64,000 nt of DNA from NCBI GenBank assembly GCA_019914995.1, contig CM034129.1:6027725-6091724 (forward strand), in the 5' to 3' direction. This DNA is from Acanthochlamys bracteata (Eukaryota; Streptophyta; Magnoliopsida; Pandanales; Velloziaceae). Below the pieces are notes generated by a model. It ran no database searches. It saw nothing but the letters and a program-made list of their open reading frames with translations, and was not told the origin of the DNA. Position numbers and translations under genes: made by a program. Below, in pieces: positions 54,030 to 64,000 of this stretch (the stretch's first letter is position 1; each line of letters starts with the position of its first letter).

Positions 54030-54160
54030 CTTCAAAGTTGGAAAATTTTTGTCTTACAAAACCCTAGAAAACTAAAGAGGAAGACTCCTGGCAAAGCTCT
54101 GCTACACCGGTTAGCGAGTAAGCGAAAATATCTCAGGAAACCTCCACCGTCCTATTTATA
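54030..54160 (-). promoter_or_regulatory. TATA box and first leader exon of the 52402 gene
   Basis: TATAAATAGG (minus, 54160-54151) is followed ~30 bp downstream by leader sequence containing CTAGGGTTTTGTAAG. The leader ends at 54030 in TTGAAG|GTAAG, a good donor that would join 53294. Confidence 0.65.
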
Positions 54161-56340
54161 GCCAAACTTTTCTACTTTATTCTTAAGTCCCCTTAACTCC
54201 ACTTCAAAACCAGCCTAAAATCTTTTACCTCGTCAGTAAATAGTTCTGTTCTTGCCACGTGTCCTATTACTTATAGTGGTCCGTTTCTAGAATCCAATCA
54301 GAGCAAGTCCCTGCACCCTGCGTACCTAGAAAGTTCATGAAAACCATTTTAGTATTTTACAAGTCCTATTATATTTACCTTTAGACCCTCCAATTTTGGA
54401 TTTCTAGATGTTTTCTACCAAAAAATAAGTATATGTATTTACATATAAGAAGATCATAATGTTTAACAAGTTCTTTATGTACCACCTATTTGTATTAAAA
54501 AAACTTAATAGGGGTATTTTTTACTAAATAACATATTGTAGGTCACAATTGAAAATAAAGAAAAGTTTCTGGAGGGAATTTAAGTGTAATATAGAGTGTC
54601 AAAGATGCCGCGGATATTTCCAAAACCCCTTTTTCACTTCCCGCTCTTTCTCGCGTGACAATTACGTCACAACGACATCTACACCGTACACGTGTGAAGG
54701 TTGGGATGATCCAGATATAACTAGCCGTTAGAGTAGAGAAAACCATACGGTTGACCGTGTAGGGCCAACAGTAGCTAGACGCGTATCGTGGGACGGCGCT
54801 CTCTAGTTGGGCGGCGTATTTCCGCCGACCGACAAATTGACCGTGTGCTGAGTGTTCGCACGTGTGGTCTTATTGAGTCATAACCATCTAATTAATTTGA
54901 TGGGTTGATTTTTAAAATACTCTTTTAACTGTCCAAGAAAAAGTAACTATATTTCTCCAACAAGAACGTATTACAAATACACCTAAATGAGTTTTTTAAA
55001 AATAAAAAATAATTTTAATTATAAATTATTATTAAATTATTTGAAAATTTTAATGAAGTTCAATTTATAAATTTTAATTATTATTAAAATATATTGGAAG
55101 TGAATATTTTTATTTTTTAAAATAGAATGAAAATAAAATATGATAACTTTTAAGAATAATTCTAAATTCAATTTATAATTTTAAATATATAAGTCGTCTA
55201 AAAACTAATTAAAAATCAAAAGTTTAAGTCTCTCTAAAAATTTAATATTTTTACTTCACAAGTTTCTTTAAATTTGTTTTACTATTAATGCGATATTTAT
55301 ATATCTACATTTACTATTACGTAATAGTTTTATTATTACGCAGATTTTCTTAAAAATACAATTTTTTACTTTTTGATATTTTTTAGTGGATTTTCTTTTG
55401 ACTTTTCGTTTGCCTAACATGGGCTAGGCTGAGTCAGGTCTTTGAAAAAGAAAGCTGAAAAGTTAGCTAAAATTTTTAAAATCAGAATCTTAGATAGAAT
55501 CATTTCGCTTAAGTATGATCATAAAATTAGAATTTTTTAATAAAATCGTAAGATTTTACATACCGATACATTTTATGAAATTCTTTTTCAATACCATTAA
55601 AAATCTTTTATAAAAGTTTTTCTAAAAAAAGTTTTAGTACATTTAAAAAAAATTAAAGTTTTTTAAATTTTATAAAAAATTTACTCTATATTTTATAGAA
55701 AATTTCTCAAAATTATAATCTTTAAGAAAATCTTCAAATTTTTATAGAAAACTCTCTAAAATTTTATAGAAAAACTCTTTCAAATATAGTTAATTACAAA
55801 AAAAATTTCAAAATTAAATCATATAAGATCGTAAAAAAATCGGGATCTTACCGATCTTAAGATTTAAATCAAAATTTAGGTAGAATTTTACTCAAAAAAG
55901 ATTTTACTTAAGATCGGGATCGTTTAGGTGAAGTAAAATCGTAAAATTTTAAAATTTAAATCGAAATTTTGATAACCTTGAATTAGGCTGCTAGCTCACC
56001 TTGAGTTACTTCTCTTGAGTGCTGACTTGAGCAACGATAAAATATAAGGATGCATTTGGTATTACCTTCTAAAAAAATATTTTTAATATTTTAATTTTAC
56101 AATTTTTAATAATTTTTTTATAATAAATTTTAAATTATATTTAAAAATTTGAAAGCATAAAAGTTTTTACGTCATATAATCTTAATATTATTTATTTTTA
56201 TTTTGTTAAATTACAAATTTATTTTTAAAATATAATAAAAAGTTTTATTTAAAAATCTTTTTACAGATGCTTCTAATCAGCCCTTAACATTATTGATACT
56301 CTTTTGAATTATTAGAATAACCAATAAAGGATGGTAGACT
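54161..56340. other. Intergenic, AT-rich, no gene seen
   Basis: 54280-54900 is moderately complex upstream sequence. 54960-55990 is highly AT-rich with repeated AAAATCGTAAGATTTTA-like units (55540, 55800-55960). 56050-56270 looks like another short AT-rich MITE-like block. Confidence 0.4.
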
Positions 56341-57922
56341 GAGGAATGACTTCTGCTACTCATAGTTATTAAATCCGAACCAAACCGTTTGGGTCGATCT
56401 AAAAATCGTCAATTCTGACAAAATATTAGTCTAAATTTTCTAAAAAACCGTCTATGCAATCGACCCGCTTCGACCCATTTGATCCGCTTTAATTCGGTCA
56501 ACCCGCTTATTCGGATCAAATCGGATTGAATAAAATTATAAAAAAAATTAAATTGATGATATATTTACAAAAGTAATTATTAATAATTCTATATTGAAAA
56601 ATAATACGTAGTTTAAAATTTTGCATTTGGATATGATAATACAAAAAAATTATTATATCTCATTTATAAATATTAATTATTAGTATTTTTTTTATTTTTA
56701 TATTGTAAAATATTCTGAATTATGTATATTTTAAAAAACTTTGTTATGTCTATTTTATGATTTATATGTTTTATGATTTTATCTTTTTCTAATCACCTTG
56801 TTTATTTAAATAATTTTTTATTATAATTTTTTTCTTTTTCTTCTTCATCTATTACGATGAAATTCGAACAAACATCAAGCTATCTCCCCTCCTGACGGCG
56901 AGATACCTCAAGCAATCCTTCTTGGCGTGCAACCAATCTCCAACGTCAAGCATCACCTTACCTTTCCGATCGTCAGTTCGTCAACATTGTAACTGCTTCT
57001 TCTTTCATCTCGACATCAACCTCCTCACCACCTCTCGCCGTCGTTGATCACCACCAAATTTCTCAGCCTGCTTTGAAACATGTGAATCTTTTCCGCCGAG
57101 CTCGCAGCTGTGTACTAATTCCTCGGGCAACGAAGATATTCTCCGCCGAGCTCATCGTTACGTCGTGTTATCCATTTCATTCCTGCCCAAAGGATGAAAA
57201 TAGAAATAAGATAGCGGGAGAGGAAGAGGAAGGCTAAAGGTGACGGGTACCGTGGAAGCAACTATAATGGATTAGCGGAGAGGTGAGATTTTTTAACTTT
57301 ACTGGCAGTACTCAAAAATTTCTCTATATTGTTGTTATTGTTTGTGGTGATGGTGATATCATGGTGATAATATTTCAATCTTTTGATGTAATTATTATTG
57401 CTATTGTTATTGGTGGTGATGCCACGATGAATATACTCGAATTTTTTACTTAATTGTTGCTGTTATTATTATTAGTGCCATGGTGGCAGTAGATTTCTCA
57501 CTATAATTATTATTATTGTTGGTTCGGATATAATTAGATTTCTTACGATGATTGTTATTGTTGTTGGTTGGAAAATAACAACAACAATGTAGCCTTCTCG
57601 CTTCTATCAACGCTTTAATATTGTTGAGCTAGAAAGTCGATCCGTTGATCCATTGAGTTAATCTGAAAATCGTTTATTCGGATAGCTTTATAGGTTGATG
57701 TTCGTTTGGGTTCTTACAATTATACTTGTACGTCGAGGTTGATGCTATTACAAACCTAAGCTTCTAATCTAAAACCAATCAATAATATTAATAAAAAGTT
57801 ATTATCTTATACAATATTGTTCTTTCAGCAAAAAACTTGTTATATATTTTAAACACTTATATAGTGTTCTTTTAGATTATTAAAAAGTAAGCGAGTACTA
57901 GCATTGTGAATGGTGTTATGCT
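56341..57922. repeat. Unclassified repetitive segment, no gene seen
   Basis: It starts with TTATTAAATCCGAACCAAAC and CGACCCGCTTCGACCCATTT motifs and, near 57620-57720, has CGATCCGTTGATCCATTGAG. Between lie GC-richer sequence (56870-57260) and GTTATTGTTGGTGG-like runs. It may be a DNA transposon or retroelement relic. No domain is recognised. Confidence 0.35.
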
Positions 57923-58791
57923 TAGGGATGGCAATTTGAATTCGTGGGTCAGTTTTGGATCGATTCATTTAATAATCGGGTCAAATTCGTTCAACCATAA
58001 CCCAACTTATGAATTTATACAGGTCAAAATTGTCTAACCCTAATCCAATCTATTAATAATCAGATCAAATTCAGATCGATTTATTTAATAATTAAAATTA
58101 TTAATTTTATATTTTATATTTTTAAAATTTATCGAAATTATAAAATTAGTTGTAATAGAAGTGCACGGTATTCTTAATGACGAGATATAGTGAATACCCA
58201 TTAAAATGTGCATTTTTTAGTATCTTCATCAGTTTTTAAAATATCCAAAAAAAATTTATTTTTATTTTTACTTTTTGAAAATATGTATTGACAGCTGAAA
58301 TTTTTATGATTATAAATATATACTAATACTTTTGATAAAAAATTTGATAACATATCTATTTAACAAAATTTTGTTAAAAATTTTTATACGAAATTCAAAT
58401 TCGTCATTATAGAAACACCTACATAGTAATACTTTCGATAATATTATAATTATCATTTTATACTATTTTATTAAGATATAAAAATAATAATTAATTATAA
58501 ATACTATATAATTTAATAATTTATAAACTACTATTATCGATTATTTTTATTGCCAATATTTTAATATACGAGAAAAGAAAAATTAATATTATTTTTACAA
58601 TATATGATAATTCGAATTGGTGAGTTAATTTTGGGTTAACTCGGATCGACCCATTTAATAACCGGTTCTAATTTGCTCAATCTTAATCCAACCCATATAT
58701 TTATACGAGTCAAAATTTCTAACCATAACCTTAATTAAATATGTCAGTTTTGAATCGTGTTTTTGGATTTGATCATATATTGTCATCCCTA
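57923..58791. mobile_element. Family A copy A7 with perfect 8 bp target duplication
   Basis: 869 bp with ends TAGGGATGGCAA and TTGTCATCCCTA, a 12 bp inverted repeat with one mismatch. It is flanked by GTTATGCT at 57915-57922 and 58792-58799. The subterminal block (TTTAATAATCGGGTCAAATT near 57970, TTTAATAACCGGTTCTAATT near 58655) is present at both ends in the same orientation. No coding frame. The best reference copy of the family. Confidence 0.94.
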
Positions 58792-61700
58792 GTTATGCTT
58801 CATATCTACGAGGCCCACACTTGCCATTAAAGAATAAAAGACTCGTGCAAACCCAAACTTGTAGCTGAAGTTTTTTATCTCAACAAAACATGTGTATACC
58901 ATTGAAGCTAGAACAAAAATCAACATCCATTATAAAAAAGATGTCACCAAACAAAAAAAAGAATGGCGTACAGTTTCAGAATTGTTTGCTAGTCTAACCA
59001 TGGACTGTTACTTCGACATCAGAAGACAACTTTGGCAAAGCTAGTAACCATGATTTCAGAGCAGACACTTTCTGATGATTTAGAAAACGTTTAAGAATGC
59101 TTGAATTAAAAAAAATTAAATATTTATTTTAATTTTTCAAAAATAAATTTTTTATTTTTTATTTTAAAAAAATTATATATATATATAATCTTATAACGTA
59201 TAATTTATTTATATTTATTAAATTTAAAAAATTTGAAGTTGAAATAAAATTTTAATTAATAGTGATAAATATTACTTATTTAAAGGCCTTCCATTGTAGT
59301 TACCGAAGATGTTTGCAGCACTTGCAGAGTTCTCAAGCAAGAATTAGGCAAACGCTAAGCTTTTTAAGAGATTTTGAAATTAAATTTTTTTGAAACGAAA
59401 AATATTTTTATTATAAAATAAAATTTTTTATATTTCTAAAATTAAAAAATAAATTATACAATGTTATAAAAAAATTTTTAGAAAATATAAAATAAAATTG
59501 AGTTTTTGATATTGAAAGAAAAGCAGTGCCGAATCGGCCAGGAAATTCTTTTGACATTGTTTGGTCTCCTATTTGATTTCTGAGCAACTTGCTCCAAGCT
59601 TACCGATCTTTACAAACAGTCTTGTATGACTCCAAAATTTTGTTTCAGCAATCTTGGTTTTCCTAGAAAGTAACTAATTGTCAAACTAACATAAATAAAA
59701 TTTAAAATATCAGCAAAACCAATAGTATATGTATCTGATTTCGGTGTAGGTTCAAAAAAGCTAACACTTACATTGCTAGTTTGAGATTTTGGAATAACAT
59801 CTAATATAAGTGTTTCAATGTCCGAAGAGTTCCTCAACAAGATAACTAAGACATGGAAGCTCAAAACTTGTGGAAACTTTAGTTCCTGAGCCCCAGTTTT
59901 GATTGCAAAAGATAACGAGGCACCCGGTAGTCTCGTCTCCTTTATAAGTAATTCTGAATAGCAACGAATAATATCAACTAAAGCACAGAAAAGAAAAAAT
60001 AGCAAATACTTGAAACATAATTATTCAAGTTTTTTTCGCTAAAGAGATCATCTCCGAATTTTTAGAGAAAGATAATAGTTACAATGAGTACATGATCATG
60101 CTAATGCTCCCCAACCTATATGATCCATTTTTTTACCAACAATGTCGAATACACCGCTACAGAAAGAACTTTACTCCTTCATCGTTATATATTAAACAAA
60201 AATCAACAGAAGTTTCTTATAGATCTGCATCCCGTAAGAGTGCAGGTCTTAACATGAACCTGTTAAGAGAAATTATGAGTTCTGTAGCACTAAGCAGAAT
60301 TCATAAACCCATGAAAAAATTCTTAAGATTATGTATTCAGGTTGTGATAGTGAGAACAAGTTGTACACAATATCATGAACTATTAAAACTGAGAATTTTT
60401 CACCTCAAGGTCGCTCATAAAAAAAGCAACATTCAAATCTGTACCGCGCTGCTGCTCTCCTTTCTGTAACTGACAGAAGCTCAGCTTTTAATGGTATATC
60501 TAACAAAGCACCCCCTAGTGTGGATAATAACAACAGCAATTATAGTTTTTCATTTCAACCGATGGGGAAGCATTGCACGATCAGTATCCAGTTCTCATCA
60601 TTGATTATATAGACTAATTCTACAACTGTACAAGTTCCTGAATACGGGGAAGAGAAGTAGAAACTACCATATTGCAAATCAGGTTCCAATCTAAGCTATG
60701 ACCTGTACCGATATAGTCTAAATAAGGTCTAAATTTGACCCAATCACCTGTAAGCTTAAACGAAAACTCAACTCAAAACTGAACTCATCCAAATTTTAAG
60801 ATTACGGCAAAATGCTTCGTTTAAGATAACTCGTGCATTACCTACTTAATATGTCCTCTCTTATGCAGCAAATACAATGATAAAACATAACCAATCCTAT
60901 TTAGTCCTGAATTTTTCCGTACCAACCAAAGCATTAGCCAAAGAAATACGTGAAGAATGAGATACAAAACACAACCTTATATGAAGTGCATTGAGGTATA
61001 AAGATAATCAGTAAAAGATGCAGAAAATACTAACCAATAATAGCTGGTGAAAATAAAGTAATATCAAAGATGATTTTACACATGCATACCAAGCACTTAC
61101 TTTATATTTTCCTGCGTGCATTCATATATATATATATATATATATGATGTAATATCATACATCATGGAGTCGTGATATCATAATATAAATAAGACCTATT
61201 CTCCAACAAATATCTCCATCAGCACCTGTCCAAACTCTCCCTGAACCGCACTGAGGCTACTAGCATCCTTGTTGATTGATCGAGGTGCCCGTCGACTCGC
61301 CCCACGTGTATGATCTCCAAAAAATAAGTCTATGGCCATATATAGGCTCCGCCTCACACCTACTGAAGGCTTGAAGTCATCACTTTACTCACTTCAACTA
61401 TCTCCCTGCAACACAAATATCTATAGATAATACTCGTCATAGATCATGTAGATCATATACTTGTATATGCATATAAAAAAAGCTTCTATCAATAGGCTGA
61501 CGAAACTACTTACTACTTTAATGTGTGTGTGTATATATATATTAAACATGGTGTAGAAGACTTCTTAAGACGCCTACTTCAAATGCCATATCCATTTGAA
61601 ACTACTGTGTGAAAGATACATCAACTGCTTTGATAGGTAATTTGACAACAAAACAGAATTTTCTTTGGTAAAAGTTTCATAATAATTGATGACATAATTC

Positions 61701-62225
61701 AAAAAATACTCAATAACCTCTTACAAACTAGGTAGGCATTTTAACAAAAATGTTAGAAAAAACAATGCAAAGCAAGGAAATTTTCAGTAGAAACTTTTCT
61801 ACTCCACAAATTTTCAGAATAGACAATTAAGCTTCCTTTTCACATTTCATAATTCACTACAAGTACAGGCATAATTGGTTAAGTTCCAAAACTGCAACCC
61901 CATACCGTATTATTTTATTTGGACTAAATTTTTCATGTTACAGTTTGGTTGGTTTCAAACTTACTTTCAGTTTTACGGTTCGATTTCAATGGTCATAGAA
62001 AACAGTAAAGCCATTCAAATGGAACCAAACTTCATACAATTTATCATGTTTTTTCAATTATAACTTAATCGAAGCAAACTTTGAAATTATTATTTGAAGT
62101 ATCTAGATAATCCTATTAGATTTGATAATTTGTTTAAGAGCACAATGCGACTAGAAGAAATTTTGAAATGCATCAAAATAATCGATTACAATATGCTACA
62201 TAATCTAGGCTGCTTTCAATTATAA
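58792..62225. other. Region downstream of the ASNSD1-like gene, no supported gene
   Basis: 59090-59520 is AT-rich MITE-like sequence. The minus-strand frame 59610-60005 (131 aa, with TRLPGASLSFAIKTGAQE) has no recognised content and could be an exon of an unidentified gene. 61190-61420 has GC-richer sequence with a 48-codon minus-strand frame, and 61120-61145 and 61530-61545 are short TA runs. Some of 60-62 kb may be 3' flank of the ASNSD1-like gene. Confidence 0.35.
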
Positions 62226-63843
62226 TCAACCTGTGTTTTGACGTATCATGACACCCCCTGCGGATGCCTGATTTGCAGCTCGGTTACTTCCAAAGTTCAC
62301 TTTGTTAGATTCTCTCGCTATTCTTGAACCAAACTGCATTCATTGACTGAAGGTCAAATTCATTTTTCAGTATATAACATATGCAAGAAAACTACAATCC
62401 GCTTAGGGCTTGTTTACCAACCCACCAAACTCACTTTTTTAAACTTACTTTTAATACAAAATAAATAAATAATTTAAAATAATTTTTTCTATCAAAAATT
62501 TATTTTTCAAAATTTAATTTTAAAATTCACTTATAATACAAAATAAATATAAAAATTTATTTTTTATTAAATATTTTTAATTCTTAATTTTATTTTTCAA
62601 ACTCACTTTCAAAAAAGTGAGTATACATCAACATAAATATGCCCTTAAGCATGGATGATTAGTAGTAAAATAACTAAAGAATGTTGTAGTGTTAATGGAA
62701 GAAGAGCACAGTACCTGAATAGCCCTTTTCGGTATAATAGAAGCGTTCTTTAAACCTAGCAATCGAGCCACCTGCAACATTGACAGGTTGCGATGAGTAA
62801 ACTACCTGTTAGTTACATACAATGCAAAATGATCATTTGAGTTTTACCTCTCTCAAAATCTTTTTATCACCCTTTCCAACAGGTTCACCAAGATTAGCAA
62901 TTTCCTGAAGTGGGATTTCCAGCAAGGTTTTGATTACATCCTCGTCTAAGAAGGGAAACCTAGCCTGGAAAGTGGAAGGAGTTTTAGTTAAAATGATGAT
63001 TGGATAGAAAAATAAATGTAGCCATAGTATTATTTTACCAATGGACAGTCTTACCTCCTTTCCATTATCGGAAATGCATCTATCATCTCTACCTAGATTC
63101 CTTTTCCATATTCTCTGCATGTCCAATTTCATCTCCTCCTCTAATGCCACCCAACTGGTGTGGAAATGATATAGAAACATAAGAAGGGACAATCGTTACA
63201 GCTTGCCAAAGGTAAAAATCTTCACTACATGAATAACTATCACAAACTTCACAAGGCAAGAAAAAACATTAATTTTCTTTTACTCATCAAGTATACCCTC
63301 CTATGCGGAATTTGGTCCTATGCCTTCCATAACCAGCACACTGCTCATCTGCACCAGAACCAACTAGGAGAACCCTGGCTGTAGACTTATATTTGTATCT
63401 GTGACAGTTTTCTTCACAGGAACCATTATATATCCAACCATTTCCACGAGCAGCCAGCCACAGTGCAAGACCAATATTCAAATCCTGTTACAAGAGAATG
63501 CAAATTGATATTTCTAATAGCCATATGCTTTGTTCTGAAAGAGAATATTGATGCATACCATGTATGTTCTAGCTGGATGTATGAGAGACATTATATGTTC
63601 AATTTCCCATGTCAAGTCAGATAAACAAGCATCAATTTCCACAAGGCGCCACCTGATAAATTTAAAGGCAAAACCATTCCAAACAACTCCTGCACAGTTT
63701 CATTATTACATCAACTAGATCTAGACACAATCAGTACCGTCTAGATGGAGCAATGTTTTGAAGTTCCTTGACTCCTTCTCTAGCAGAAATCCTATCTGGG
63801 GCAAGTCCCTCATCAAAACTTACATTTAGTAGATCAATCACAT
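62226..63843 (-). CDS. Asparagine synthetase domain-containing protein (ASNSD1-like), 3' part; 5' part beyond the window
   Basis: Seven exons on minus: 63843-63738, 63652-63559, 63484-63297, 63154-63055, 62964-62848, 62771-62715, 62333-62226. All are GT-AG and in frame, with a stop (TGA) at 62228-62226. The readable product is the synthetase-like C-terminal domain. It begins [20 protein letters not shown], then [29 protein letters not shown] and the pyrophosphatase-like loop [34 protein letters not shown] and LIPKRAIQ-type sequence ([18 protein letters not shown]) follow. These match ASNSD1-type proteins better than true asparagine synthetase. The N-terminal amidotransferase-like domain is not in the window, so its catalytic state cannot be judged. 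The last donor-like GT at the stop leaves a further 3' exon possible. Confidence 0.9.
62406..62644. mobile_element. Family D MITE copy D2, in the last intron of the ASNSD1-like gene
   Basis: 239 bp with ends GGGCTTGTTTACC and ATAAATATGCCC, flanked by TTA at 62403-62405 and 62645-62647. The interior AAACTCACTTTTTTAAACTT matches D1. It lies between exons 62771-62715 and 62333-62226. Confidence 0.85.
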
Positions 63844-64000
63844 CTGCAAAACCAAGGTGGACAATATCAAGGTTATTTCAGTAAGACGCAGCTATACAAT
63901 GAAACCATAAAGCTCAATATTAAATTTTATGAGTCATCCAATACGAGATATTGGTGTATACTCAAAGCATCACTCCTTAATATGGCAACTTTAGGCAATG
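63844..64000 (-). other. Intron of the ASNSD1-like gene running off the window
   Basis: Upstream of the acceptor TTTTGCAG at 63844-63851 no exon is seen before the window ends. Confidence 0.6.

Noticed and set aside
60092..60469. 125 aa plus-strand frame
   Set aside because: Composition and content look random; no motif, and the neighbouring sequence gives no exon signals.
61180..61325. 48-codon minus-strand frame in GC-richer sequence
   Set aside because: Too short and unrecognised; could be a fragment of an unknown gene but cannot be supported.

Overview
The window is a stretch of a eudicot plant nuclear genome. It is very AT-rich, has intron-rich protein genes with ordinary GT-AG junctions, and carries many plant-type transposable elements. 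Three well-conserved nuclear genes are readable exon by exon, all on the minus strand: methionine aminopeptidase 2 (21485-28052, 12 coding exons, 454 aa), an external type II mitochondrial NAD(P)H dehydrogenase of the NDB family with an EF-hand (29173-35410, 10 coding exons, 578 aa), and the 3' half of an asparagine-synthetase-domain protein resembling ASNSD1 (62226 to beyond the right edge). Two smaller genes are less certain in function: an intronless plus-strand gene for a 191 aa two-helix membrane protein (45478-46053), and a two-coding-exon minus-strand gene for a 118 aa protein (52402-53253) with a visible TATA box and 5' leader. A decayed 3' fragment of an hnRNP U-like gene lies at 50308-51449.

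Layout. 1-2400: 3' part of a decayed Ty1/copia element with its LTR start. 2909-10870: a complete but dead Ty3/gypsy element with two ~510 bp LTRs; a 2216 bp solo LTR of another element (7564-9779) sits in its integrase with a perfect 5 bp target duplication. 11.5-20.2 kb: mobile-element debris, a probable mitochondrial-DNA insertion (about 14.1-15.6 kb), a (TA)n tract and several non-autonomous DNA transposons. 20.9-35.6 kb: the MAP2 and NDB genes, head to tail. 36-44.1 kb: MITEs and a decayed two-gene PIF/Harbinger transposon. 45-54.2 kb: the small genes and the pseudogene. 54.2-62.2 kb: mostly repeats. 62.2-64 kb: the ASNSD1-like gene.

The most distinctive material is the transposon layer. 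One recurrent family (here called A; copies at 11.5, 17.4, 19.7, 34.3, 43.3, 46.9 and 57.9 kb) has termini like TAGGGRTGGCAA, perfect 8 bp target duplications at two copies (hAT-like), and a subterminal block repeated in the same orientation near both ends. Two other short families (B and D) have G-rich termini and 3 bp target duplications, and both occur in one NDB intron. One B copy has jumped into the 3' end of an A copy, which gives a relative age. The retroelement stops are mainly TGG to TAG and CAG to TAG, as expected from deamination of methylated cytosine. No tRNA, rRNA or CRISPR array was seen. Exon boundaries were read by eye from splice motifs and reading-frame continuity.
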